Below are positions 33,203 to 41,594 of a stretch of DNA of 64,000 bases, in pieces. The DNA is taken from the NCBI GenBank assembly GCA_026387915.1, contig JAPLKS010000013.1:124001-188000 (forward strand). The letters run 5' to 3'. This DNA is from Gemmatimonadota bacterium. Its GTDB lineage: Bacteria > Gemmatimonadota > Gemmatimonadetes > Gemmatimonadales > Gemmatimonadaceae. The notes beneath the pieces are model-generated. The model was given only the letters and a program-made list of their open reading frames with translations, had not been told where the DNA came from and made no database searches. Made by a program: the position numbers and the translations under genes. Position 1 is the first letter of the stretch. Each line of letters starts with the position of its first letter.

Positions 33203-35731
33203 ATGACTCCTCCTCCGTCACACTCGCGCACGCGCGAACTGTTCACCACGGTGCTTGCCGCACTCGGGCTAGCGTTCACGCTGTTCATGGGCTCGCGCTC
33301 GGTGGGCGCGGCGCCCGCCCTCGGCCGATTCCTCGACCCTGTACACGGCGTATGGGCGGTGGCCTCGCGCGCGGAACTTCCCGTGAGCGCTGGTGCGACG
33401 ATCCCCGGATTGCGGAGCGCGGTGGATGTGCGCTACGACGACCGCGGCGTGCCGCATGTCTTTGCGCAGAACACCGACGACGTGTACCGCGCGCTCGGCT
33501 ACGTGCACGCGCGCGACCGTCTGTTCGAAATGGAAATGCAGACGCGCGCGGTGGCCGGCACGCTGGCGGAACTCGTCGGCGCACGTGCGTTGCCGCTCGA
33601 CAAAACCGCGCGAGCCCAAGGGCTCGCCTGGTCCGCGGAACGGAGTTTTGCGACGGTCTCGCCCACCTCGCTCGCTGGACGCGCCATGCAGAGTTATGCC
33701 GATGGTGTCAACGCATTCATCGATCAGATGACCCCGAGTGACGTGCCATTTGAGTATCACCTGCTCGGTGCCACGCCCATGCATTGGAAGCCCGTGTACA
33801 CCGCGTATCTGCAGGCGCGGATGGGGCTCACGCTCGCGTACAGCGAAGGGGAACTCCAGCGCGCACAGGTGGAAGCGTTGATTGGTTCGGCGGCGGTGGC
33901 CGCCCTCTTTCCTGAGAACGCGCCGATCGTCGAACCGATTCAACCCAACGGGCAACGCGCCCCGCGGCTCGACTATGTGAGAATTCCTGACCCGCACCCC
34001 ACGGATAGCGTCAAACTCGCGCTGGCGCTCGGGCTCGAGCAGGCGGCGACGCTCGCGGTGAGTGATCGTCCCGGTGGAGAAGTGGTGGTGGGAAGCAATA
34101 ACTGGGCGGTCGCACCGCGCCGTACGGCGGCGGGGCACGCATTGCTCTCGGGCGATCCGCATCTTGCGCTGTCGCTGCCGTCGGTGTGGTACGAAGCGCA
34201 TCTCATCGTACCGGACACGCTTGATGCCTACGGTGTGACCTTTGCGGGATCGCAGCTGGTGGCCATTGGATTCAATCGCGATGTGGCGTGGACCGAAACG
34301 AACACGGGCGCCGACGTCGCCGACTATTACGTAGAAACGGTGGACGACCCCGCGCACCCCACCAAATACAAACTCGACGGCGAGTGGAAGCCACTCACGG
34401 TGCGCGTGGAGCAATATCGCGGCAAGCGTGGCGAGACGCTGGCGGCCGACACGATTTACCATACGCACCGCGGCGCTATGGTGCACGCCGGCGCACGCTG
34501 GATTTCGCGTCGCTGGCTGGTGACCGAATCGTCGGTGGCACCGGTACTCGAGTCGTTCCGTCATACGAACTCCGCGAAGTCGGTGTTCGATGTGATGACG
34601 GCGTGGGAGCCCTACCCCGCCCCCGCGCAGAATGTGCTGACGGCGGATCGTGCGGGGCACATTGGCATTCGCTCAACTGGTCTGTATCCGCGTCGCCCCG
34701 CGCAACAAGCGAAAGGCGACGTGCTAATTGACGGCAGCGTGAGCGCCAACGATTGGCAAGGATGGCGTGCGCTCAAGGAGTATCCGCAGTCGCTCGATCC
34801 CGCGCAGGGATATTTGGCGTCGGCGAATCAGCAGCCCAAAGACCCCAAGGTAGATGCTGGGTATCTCGGCTGGGATTGGCCCACGCCGTGGCGCGCGATG
34901 CGCATCAACGCGTTGTTACGTGCGGACTCGCAGGTGACACCCGACGCCATGCGCCGGTATCAAACAGATCCGCGCAGTGAGCAGGTTGGATTCTTCCTTC
35001 CGGCGCTCCTGCAGGCAGCGGATCACGCGCCGGCACCAGATACCGTTCTCGCGCACGCGGCCCGCATGCTGCGCGAGTGGGATGGTTCGTTTGCGAAGGA
35101 CAACGATCACGCCGCGCTTTATGACGCGATTGTCTCGGAGATTAGCCGTCGCACGTGGGACGAACTCCAACTTCCGGCTCCCACCGGACCCGAGCGCGCC
35201 AAGCGCATTGCCACACCCAACACGATGGTGCTCGCCGAGTTGTTGCAGCAGCCGAATAGTCCCTGGTGGGATGTGCGTGAAACGAAGGATGTAGTAGAGG
35301 ATCGCGACGCGATTCTGCGTCAGTCGATTGTGGCGGGCTACGCCTTGCTGGTGAAGCAGTTCGGCGCGCCTGGTGCAGCGTGGCAGTGGTCGAATGTGCG
35401 GCACGCGAACATCTGGCATTTGTTGCGGATGCCGGCACTCTCACGCCTCGACTTGGCGGTGCCGTCGGCGCCGGCCACCTTGAGCCCGTCGTCGGGCGAT
35501 GGCACGCACGGCGCGAGTTGGCGCATGGTGGTGGAAATGGGCGCAGAGGTGCGCGCGTGGGGGATTTACCCTGGTGGACAATCGGGGAACCCCGTGAGCT
35601 CGCGCTACGACAACCAGCTGCGTAAATGGACTGAAGGCCAGCTCGACACGCTGCGCTTTCCGCGCCGCCCGGCCGATCTCGCAGGCTCGGTGCTGCGGTC
35701 CACACTCACTCTGACACCGGAGCCCCGCTAA
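33203..35731 (+). CDS. Penicillin acylase family Ntn-hydrolase
   Basis: An 842-residue precursor of the penicillin amidase family. A signal-like segment (about 13-37) is followed by the alpha chain (ALGYVHARDRLFEMEMQTR, a family hallmark). A spacer is then followed by the mature beta chain beginning at Ser298 in VVGSNNWAV. That Ser would become the N-terminal nucleophile after autocatalytic cleavage. SGDPHLALSLPSVWYEAHL comes next in the beta chain. Such periplasmic enzymes cleave amides, often N-acyl-homoserine lactones or acylated peptides. The stop overlaps the next start by 1 nt (TAATG). Confidence 0.92.
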   Translation: MTPPPSHSRTRELFTTVLAALGLAFTLFMGSRSVGAAPALGRFLDPVHGVWAVASRAELPVSAGATIPGLRSAVDVRYDDRGVPHVFAQNTDDVYRALGYVHARDRLFEMEMQTRAVAGTLAELVGARALPLDKTARAQGLAWSAERSFATVSPTSLAGRAMQSYADGVNAFIDQMTPSDVPFEYHLLGATPMHWKPVYTAYLQARMGLTLAYSEGELQRAQVEALIGSAAVAALFPENAPIVEPIQPNGQRAPRLDYVRIPDPHPTDSVKLALALGLEQAATLAVSDRPGGEVVVGSNNWAVAPRRTAAGHALLSGDPHLALSLPSVWYEAHLIVPDTLDAYGVTFAGSQLVAIGFNRDVAWTETNTGADVADYYVETVDDPAHPTKYKLDGEWKPLTVRVEQYRGKRGETLAADTIYHTHRGAMVHAGARWISRRWLVTESSVAPVLESFRHTNSAKSVFDVMTAWEPYPAPAQNVLTADRAGHIGIRSTGLYPRRPAQQAKGDVLIDGSVSANDWQGWRALKEYPQSLDPAQGYLASANQQPKDPKVDAGYLGWDWPTPWRAMRINALLRADSQVTPDAMRRYQTDPRSEQVGFFLPALLQAADHAPAPDTVLAHAARMLREWDGSFAKDNDHAALYDAIVSEISRRTWDELQLPAPTGPERAKRIATPNTMVLAELLQQPNSPWWDVRETKDVVEDRDAILRQSIVAGYALLVKQFGAPGAAWQWSNVRHANIWHLLRMPALSRLDLAVPSAPATLSPSSGDGTHGASWRMVVEMGAEVRAWGIYPGGQSGNPVSSRYDNQLRKWTEGQLDTLRFPRRPADLAGSVLRSTLTLTPEPR

Positions 35732-36075
35732 TGCGCACGCTACGCTTTGCGCTCATTGCCGCCGCCTTTGCGGCGGCCACGGTGGCCATCGGTTGGCTCG
35801 GCGTGCTCTTGGTGGGTCTCGCTGATGGCGCGCTGACCGCGCGTCAGCGTGGTGGCGCACTGCTCACCGGACTTGCTGCGATGACATCGTGGGCTGCGCT
35901 CTTGTTGCTCCAATCGGCGCGCGCGCCGATTGGACGCGTCGCCACGGTCCTGAGTGGAGTGCTCTCGGTGAAGCCGGTGGGCGTGTACGCGCTCACGCTG
36001 TGTTTTGCCGGCCTGCTCGCGCTGACGTCGGCGCTGGTGATGCGCGGCGTGGTACGACTCAGCGCGACGCGCTAA
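35731..36075 (+). CDS. Small membrane protein of unknown function
   Basis: A 114-residue protein with four hydrophobic segments: about 5-32, 42-62, 67-80 (weaker) and 83-106. There is no catalytic motif that I recognise. Its ATG overlaps the stop of the penicillin acylase gene by 1 nt, so it is translationally coupled and probably the last gene of the TIGR00266-acylase operon. It ends 3 nt before the convergent MarR-type gene. Confidence 0.75.
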   Translation: MRTLRFALIAAAFAAATVAIGWLGVLLVGLADGALTARQRGGALLTGLAAMTSWAALLLLQSARAPIGRVATVLSGVLSVKPVGVYALTLCFAGLLALTSALVMRGVVRLSATR

Positions 36076-36078
36076 CCA

Positions 36079-36591
36079 TCATTTGGTGGGCGGTGTTCCG
36101 GCTTTCGCGCTGGGACGCGGCATAGAGGCGCGGACTTTTTCGAGCAGCGTCACGAGCTGCAGTTGCTCTTTGTCGGTGAGGCCGGCGCCGCCCGTTTCGT
36201 CGGCGTTCGAAATGACGACGTCGAGTTTCTTGAGCAACGCGAGCCCCTGGGCGGTGATGACGCACATCACCTGACGCCGGTCCGGCGTGGAGCGCTCGCG
36301 CCGCACGAGCTCGGCGGCCTCGAGACGATCGAGCAGTCGCGTGATGCCAGGCGCTTCGTCAATCAACCGATCGCGCACGGTGAGCGTGGGCAGTCCGCCC
36401 TGCCCCGCGCCTCGCAGAATGCGCAGTACGTTGTACTGCGCCGGCGAAATCCCCGCCTGCTCCACGACACCGGCCACCGCGCGCCGAATGAGCGTCGCGG
36501 TGCGCACGATGCTCAGCGTCGCTTCTTCCGCCGTGTTTCGGAACGGACTCTTCTGACGAATGTCATCCTGTAACGCGAGGCGTTCGGGCAT
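36079..36591 (-). CDS. MarR-family transcriptional regulator
   Basis: A 170-residue winged-helix regulator. ISPAQYNVLRILRGAG forms the start of the DNA-binding domain, and the wing region reads LVRRERSTPDRRQVMCVITAQG, with the D-R-R motif typical of MarR proteins. The dimerisation helices flank it. Such proteins repress operons until a small aromatic or other ligand binds. The start at 36591 (MPERLA) is taken because the frame further upstream (to 36723) is low in regulator character. It is convergent with the acylase operon; its target is not evident, though an operator could lie in 36592-36700. Confidence 0.9.
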   Translation of the reverse strand: MPERLALQDDIRQKSPFRNTAEEATLSIVRTATLIRRAVAGVVEQAGISPAQYNVLRILRGAGQGGLPTLTVRDRLIDEAPGITRLLDRLEAAELVRRERSTPDRRQVMCVITAQGLALLKKLDVVISNADETGGAGLTDKEQLQLVTLLEKVRASMPRPSAKAGTPPTK

Positions 36592-36710
36592 GGACGTTCG
36601 GAAGGAGAAACTGTTGACAGGTGAATAGATGCAAACCGCTGGTATGTAGTATCCACCCGTGTTCACGCCAGCGACAGGGGGGAGGGCGGAAGCGCCCCCC
36701 CTAACGCGGA

Positions 36711-36741
36711 CGGCGGGGAGCACACAACGGGCTCCCCGCCG
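36711..36741. terminator. GC-rich hairpin downstream of the M28 peptidase gene
   Basis: An 11-bp stem (cggcggggagc with gctccccgccg) with a 9-nt loop lies 35 nt beyond the stop of the minus-strand M28 gene. There is no T-tract, so termination may need Rho. A second G/C-run hairpin lies close by at about 36675-36702. Confidence 0.5.
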
Positions 36742-36775
36742 ACCACCTACGTGGGAAATAGGGCGTGCGCTCTGC

Positions 36776-38152
36776 CTACCGCGGTAAACGCTGCGGGAGC
36801 TCCGCCACGATGTAGGCCATCACCGCCATTACCGCGACGCACCGCTGCATCTCGGCGGGGCTGAGCTTGTCCATGGTGTCGGCCTCGGTGTGGTGGAACC
36901 AGAAGTAACGACTGTCATCCACTTCGAGCCCCATCAGCGGTACGCCGAGCGGGCCAAGGGGGCCCACGTCTGCACCGCCGCCGGTTGCGCCGAGCGAGTC
37001 GGCGTGAATGCGCGCGAGGAGTGAAGACACTTGGCGCACGATGCTTCGGGCGGAGTCGGAACCGGTAAAACCAAATCCCGCGGGCGAGAACACGCCGCCA
37101 TCGCTTTCGATGGCGAGCACATGCTTGCCGGCTTCGGCTTTATGCGTCTCCGCGTAGGCGCGACCCCCGCGGCTTCCGTTTTCTTCGTTGGTCCATCCCA
37201 CCACGCGAATCGTGCGGCGCGGCGTAAGACCGAGTTTCTTGAGCAGGTTGATGGCTTCCCACGCCACGACGATGCCGCCGCCGTCGTCCATGGCGCCCTG
37301 CCCAACGTCCCACGAATCAATGTGACCGCCGAAGACCACGACTTCGTCGGGGGATTCGCGTCCCTTGAGCTCGCCCACCACATTGCGACTCGGCGCGTCA
37401 GGGAGCGTGCGGGCTTCCATCTCAAGATGCACAACCACCTTTTCACCGCGGTTCGTCATGCGGTGAATCATCATCGCGTCTTCGACGGTGATGGCCGCCG
37501 TCGGGACTTTGGCGACGGTGGTGTCGTACGACATGCCGCCGGTGTGCGGGGTGCGCATCGAATACGGCGTCACCGAACGGACCAGCGCCGCAACGGCACC
37601 AACGCGCGCGGCCGCACTCGCACCGCCACCACGGTACGCCACCGTGGCGCCGTAGTTGGTGAAGGCGACATCAAACAACACGATCTTTCCTTTGGCCTGC
37701 GCGGCTTTCTTGGTGAGATCGTCAAAGCTGTTGACGACGAGCACTTCGGCGGTGATGCCACCGGAAGGAGTCGCAACGCTGCCGCCGAGCCCGAGCATTG
37801 GGAGATTGGCGGCACGCGGCTGCACGAGTGCGGCCGACTCGCGCCCACGCACCCAATGCGGCACCATGGCCGGTTCACCACGGACGTTATCGAGTCCGCT
37901 CTTTTTCATTTCGGCGAGCATCCAGTCAATCGCGCGCTCGAGTGCGGGGGAGCCGCTGAGGCGCGAGCCCGAGAAATCGGTGAAGGCAGCGAGGCGGTTC
38001 CACGCCGCGGTGCTGTCGGCGAGCGCACCATCGATGATGCGGTCGGCGACGGCGCGGTATTGCTGTGCCACTGGGCCAGCGTTCTGCGCGGCCGCGGTGG
38101 AGGTGCCGAGGACGGTGGCGAGGCAGACAAGAGAGGAACGAAACAGACGCAC
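36776..38152 (-). CDS. Secreted M28-family zinc peptidase (carboxypeptidase Q-like)
   Basis: A 458-residue peptidase with a signal peptide ending STAAAQ. A PA-like insert (about 130-240) precedes the M28 catalytic domain. The two-zinc ligands are visible: GGHIDSWD (His, Asp), MDDGGG (bridging Asp), TNEENG (catalytic base Glu and zinc Glu), ESDGG (Asp) and HHTEADT (His). Family members remove amino acids or dipeptides from peptides in the periplasm or outside the cell. It stands alone, 74 nt downstream of the TonB-receptor gene, and could share its transcript. Confidence 0.92.
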   Translation of the reverse strand: MRLFRSSLVCLATVLGTSTAAAQNAGPVAQQYRAVADRIIDGALADSTAAWNRLAAFTDFSGSRLSGSPALERAIDWMLAEMKKSGLDNVRGEPAMVPHWVRGRESAALVQPRAANLPMLGLGGSVATPSGGITAEVLVVNSFDDLTKKAAQAKGKIVLFDVAFTNYGATVAYRGGGASAAARVGAVAALVRSVTPYSMRTPHTGGMSYDTTVAKVPTAAITVEDAMMIHRMTNRGEKVVVHLEMEARTLPDAPSRNVVGELKGRESPDEVVVFGGHIDSWDVGQGAMDDGGGIVVAWEAINLLKKLGLTPRRTIRVVGWTNEENGSRGGRAYAETHKAEAGKHVLAIESDGGVFSPAGFGFTGSDSARSIVRQVSSLLARIHADSLGATGGGADVGPLGPLGVPLMGLEVDDSRYFWFHHTEADTMDKLSPAEMQRCVAVMAVMAYIVAELPQRLPR

Positions 38153-38226
38153 GACGCCTTCCGGGAAAGAAGAGAGTCCCCGCGCGACACGCTACTCGAG
38201 CGCCGCGCGAGGACTCCCGGCGTCGA

Positions 38227-40368
38227 TCAGAACGAGCGGCGCGTTGTGATGAGTACGTTGCGCGACGCCACGGGATAAAAGTAGCGCGTTCCTTCGGCGG
38301 CGTAGCCCCCAGCATAGGCATTGGCGTCGAGCAGGTTGGCGAGTTGGGCCCGCACCAGCCAGCCGCCGTGCTGCCAAGTGAGCCCGCCGTCGGCGAGCCA
38401 GTTGGCAGGGACGACCATCGCGGCGTTGCCGTCGTTGGCGAGGCGCATGCGGTCCACAAAGCGCCCGCCGAGGGAGAGCGACCACTCGGTGGAGAGTTGC
38501 CACTCCACCCGCTGATTGGCTACGACCGGGGGCGACAGCAGGGGTTCGACGTTGTTGTAGGTAATGGCGGCAGCATCGTCGGTGTAGCGATCAATGCGCG
38601 CGTGCAGCAGTGCGATGTTGCCGGTGATGGTGAGGTGCGCCGTCGCCTGCCAGGTGGCATCGAGCTCGATGCCGGTGCGGGCACTGCTCCCAACATTCTT
38701 GCGGAGCGGACTCCCCGTGAGGCTCAGCTGGCCAATGGGGGCGATCTCATTACGGAACTGCATATCAAAAGCGCTGGCCTGCACCGTCAAGTCACCCGCG
38801 TGCCAGGTGGCCCCGACTTCGAGATCGCCGAGTGTTTCGGGTTGGACGCGCGTGAGTGGGAGGACGGAGGCGGCGTTGGTCGCATTGACGTCATCGGCAC
38901 CAGCAAAGAGATCGCCTCGCGCCGGTTCGCGGCCCGTGCGGCCGTAGGAGGCGTAGAGCGTGATCTCGTTGGACGCGCGCCAAGTGACGCCGACTTTTGG
39001 ATTGACGAAGGTCCAGTCAAGGCTCGCTTCGGGAATGCCTGCGTGCGCATCGGGGGCATAGCGGAAGGCAGCCCGACGCAGTTGTAGGTCGGCAGACCAA
39101 CGCCAGGAGCCGGCGTCGTAGGCAAGCTTGGCAAAGGCGCTCTGTTCTTGTTTGTAGCCGGTGTTCGTGTACTCGCGGAGCGAGAGCGTGGGGCGCATGG
39201 CGAGCGCGTGATCGCGGTGGTAGTCGCTCAGGTGCGCGCCGGCATCGAAGGAGAGAGTGCCGCGTCGCACATTGAGCGCGGTAAAGGCGCCGTACCACAC
39301 ATGCGCGAGAAAATAATTGCCGATGGTGCCGTCGCCGAAGTCCACGTCAAAGGCGCCAGCGGCGGAGTTGCGATACGCCGTGGCCGACCAGGTGGTGCCA
39401 GCGCCAATGGAGCGCGAGTACTGCAGACTCGCCATCTCTTGATGAAAGCGATCGCCTTCGTGCTCGGTGAGCGGATTCAGGCGGCGATTGACCGCGAGGT
39501 CTGCTTCGGGTGCGGCGAGGTATGCTTCGCGGATTCCAGAAACGCCCGCGAAGCCGGTGAGCTTGAGCGCAGAGCGGTCACTGAACCAGGCGGCGCTCAC
39601 AAAGCCGGACTGGGCGTCGTTGCCCGAGTGCTCGCGATAGCCGTCGGTGTGTTGCTTGGTGAGGCGCGCGTAGGCGGCAAAGCCACCGTCGAGCATGCCG
39701 GTGGCGCCTTGCACGCTGGCGCGCATCGTGTTGAACGAACCGCCAGTGATTTCAACGGCGCCGCCCCGCGGCGTGGTGGCGAGCGGTACGGGCTGAAAGT
39801 TCAACGAGCCCGCATACGACGCTGTGCCAAAGGCGCTCGCGCCAACGCCGCGCTGCACCTGCACCGATTGCATGCTCGAGAGAAAGTCGGGGACGTTGGA
39901 GAAGTACAGCACTTGATCTTCGGGATCATTGAGCGGCACGCCGTCTACGCTGATGTTGAGGCGTGTTTGATCGACGCCGCGGAGGCGGAGGTAGCTGTAG
40001 CCGGAGTAGCCGCCCGCCTCCGAGTACGAAGTGAGACCCGGAAGCGATTGCAGAAAGAGGGGCGCGTCTTGACCCGCGAAGCGGCGCTGGATGTCGTCGC
40101 GCCCCATCATTGACTGTGCGGTGGGTGCTGCGATGGTGGGCCGCACGGCGGTGATGACCACACGCTCGAGCGAGTCGCGGCGCGCGCGGGCGCTGTCGCT
40201 GGCGGTGGCGGTGGCCTGTGCGTGTGCCACCGCGGGAATCACGCACAACGCCACGAGCGCCACGCGCGTCACGCGCGCGACGCGCGTTGCAAGTGTGCGA
40301 GCACCGTCGAGTCGTGCCGCATGGCGTGAGACGGACTGTGTGTTGACGCTCCGTACGTTCCTGCGCAT
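38227..40368 (-). CDS. TonB-dependent outer-membrane receptor, probable thiamine/precursor importer
   Basis: A 713-residue TonB-dependent receptor. The signal peptide ends VAHAQA; a short TonB-box-like region RVVITAVRP leads into the plug (QSLPGLTSYSEAGGYSGYSYLRLRGVDQTRLNISVDGVPLNDP spans its core motifs). A beta-barrel follows and ends in the terminal aromatic Phe (TTRRSF). The start ATG at 40368 lies downstream of a riboswitch and its terminator, which excludes the longer frame from 40497. TPP-riboswitch-controlled receptors of this kind are known in the Bacteroidota and are predicted to import thiamine, so the ligand is inferred from regulation. No thiamine-pathway gene is adjacent. Confidence 0.88.
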   Translation of the reverse strand: MRRNVRSVNTQSVSRHAARLDGARTLATRVARVTRVALVALCVIPAVAHAQATATASDSARARRDSLERVVITAVRPTIAAPTAQSMMGRDDIQRRFAGQDAPLFLQSLPGLTSYSEAGGYSGYSYLRLRGVDQTRLNISVDGVPLNDPEDQVLYFSNVPDFLSSMQSVQVQRGVGASAFGTASYAGSLNFQPVPLATTPRGGAVEITGGSFNTMRASVQGATGMLDGGFAAYARLTKQHTDGYREHSGNDAQSGFVSAAWFSDRSALKLTGFAGVSGIREAYLAAPEADLAVNRRLNPLTEHEGDRFHQEMASLQYSRSIGAGTTWSATAYRNSAAGAFDVDFGDGTIGNYFLAHVWYGAFTALNVRRGTLSFDAGAHLSDYHRDHALAMRPTLSLREYTNTGYKQEQSAFAKLAYDAGSWRWSADLQLRRAAFRYAPDAHAGIPEASLDWTFVNPKVGVTWRASNEITLYASYGRTGREPARGDLFAGADDVNATNAASVLPLTRVQPETLGDLEVGATWHAGDLTVQASAFDMQFRNEIAPIGQLSLTGSPLRKNVGSSARTGIELDATWQATAHLTITGNIALLHARIDRYTDDAAAITYNNVEPLLSPPVVANQRVEWQLSTEWSLSLGGRFVDRMRLANDGNAAMVVPANWLADGGLTWQHGGWLVRAQLANLLDANAYAGGYAAEGTRYFYPVASRNVLITTRRSF

Positions 40369-40431
40369 TGCCGGGTCGCTCCGCGTGGCGGGTAGTGACG
40401 ATCCGGAGTGGTGCCCGCACGAGCGACGCGC

Positions 40432-40472
40432 AAAAAAGAATGCGCGCCTCCCGAACGAGCGGGTGGCGCGCC
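40432..40472 (-). terminator. Intrinsic terminator (attenuator) of the TPP riboswitch
   Basis: On the minus strand a 7-bp GC stem (40466-40472 with 40442-40448), one A-A mismatch and a further 4-bp stem close a 6-nt loop. It is followed by ATTCTTTTTT. It lies just after the riboswitch and before the receptor start, as expected for ligand-induced transcription termination. Confidence 0.85.
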
Positions 40473-40493
40473 GATGTTCCGATGCGTCACGCC

Positions 40494-40578
40494 GCACTCC
40501 CTACGCCGGTCTAAACCGGGTCAGGTTCCAAGAGACTATCTCAACCCCGGCACTGTGCCGTGGTACCCCTGGCGGCTG
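40494..40578 (-). promoter_or_regulatory. TPP riboswitch (THI element)
   Basis: The minus strand shows the conserved THI parts in order. There is an AGGGG 5' arm, a short P3 hairpin (CGGCAC and GTGCCG) and TTGAGA in place of the common CTGAGA (40539-40544). These are followed by the GGAACCTGA core (ACCTGA at 40521-40526), a P5 hairpin CCGG-TTTAGA-CCGG type stem (40506-40519) and the GCGTAGGGA 3' end. With the attenuator downstream it would reduce receptor expression when thiamine pyrophosphate is plentiful. Confidence 0.92.
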
Positions 40579-40627
40579 TCGAGAGAATGGATAGCGGCGG
40601 CGCGTGCGCGGCGCCAGTGGTCGCGGG

Positions 40628-41569
40628 CTAGAACTCCTGCAGATCCACCGCGCTCACCACTTTCCCCGTGTAGCGCGAACGCACCTCGCGTAGCAGTTGC
40701 TCGTCGCTCGCACCGAAGTACAACTGGTGATAGAGCACGAGCACGCCGGGCTTCGCAGCGGTCGCAACGGCGCCGACTTGAGTGGCGGAGGTATGCGCCT
40801 GCGCGTGATAGGGCTGTCGCGCGGCAGGAACGGTGCTAAAGCCGGCGTCCGAGTACACCTCGTGAATGAGCACATCGCAGCCGTGGCACTGTTCGGCGAC
40901 GGCGGGGTTCTGCCGCGCGTCGCCGCTGATGACGATGGTGCGATCGGGCGTTTCAATGCGATAGCCGAAGGCATAGCGCCACGCGCTGTGCGGCACGGCA
41001 AAGGCACGCACGGTGATGCGCGCATCTTTGTATACAATTCCTTCGGCTATCTCGTGCACATTCGCGTTCCATCCCTCGGCACTTGGGCCACCTGCAGATG
41101 CGACGCGTTCGGCGATGTCCTCGGTGTTGCCGTCGGTGATGCCGCGGAGCAAGCGCGCGGTGCCCGGTGGGCCAAAGAGTTCGAGCGGTTCGCGGCGGCC
41201 CTGAATCCACGGGGTGAAGAGCACGTCCGCGAGGCCGAGCGTGTGATCAGAATGGAGGTGCGTGAGGAAGAGGCGGTTGAGTTGCGAAGTTTTGAGTCCA
41301 GGGACACCATTGCGGAGCGCGGCGCTGGCGCGGCGGACGATCCCCGCCCCGGCGTCGAACAAATAGGGGACGCTATCGACAATGATGGCAACGCCGGGGC
41401 CACTGCGGTCGGGATCGGGGATGGGCGTACCGGTCCCGAGCATCACGATGCGGGTGCGTGACGGGGCGGCGTGAACGGAGCTCTGGCTCGCCACGACGGA
41501 TGGGCCGACGACGACGGCGACCAACAGGATTGCCTTCCCCCAGATGCGGCGCAGGCGCCTGTGCTCCAT
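40628..41569 (-). CDS. Secreted metallo-beta-lactamase-fold hydrolase (RNase Z / arylsulfatase-like)
   Basis: A 313-residue MBL-fold protein with a signal peptide (about 8-30, ending VVASQ). The metal motif THLHSDHTLGL supplies the HxHxDH ligands; ISGDAR (Asp) and VLYHQL (His) supply the rest. The early segment MLGTGTPIPDPDRSGPG is shared with RNase Z and extracellular arylsulfatase/phosphodiesterase relatives; export argues against tRNA processing. The start MEHRRL at 41569 gives a proper signal peptide. Its start region faces the OFA transporter gene (25 nt apart), so the two promoters overlap. Confidence 0.88.
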   Translation of the reverse strand: MEHRRLRRIWGKAILLVAVVVGPSVVASQSSVHAAPSRTRIVMLGTGTPIPDPDRSGPGVAIIVDSVPYLFDAGAGIVRRASAALRNGVPGLKTSQLNRLFLTHLHSDHTLGLADVLFTPWIQGRREPLELFGPPGTARLLRGITDGNTEDIAERVASAGGPSAEGWNANVHEIAEGIVYKDARITVRAFAVPHSAWRYAFGYRIETPDRTIVISGDARQNPAVAEQCHGCDVLIHEVYSDAGFSTVPAARQPYHAQAHTSATQVGAVATAAKPGVLVLYHQLYFGASDEQLLREVRSRYTGKVVSAVDLQEF

Positions 41570-41594
41570 TTTTCTAGCCACTCGAACTTCTCCT

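Noticed and set aside
40369-40497. N-terminal extension of the TonB receptor from an ATG at 40497
   Set aside because: It would start inside the riboswitch 3' end and upstream of the terminator; the start at 40368 gives a proper signal peptide.
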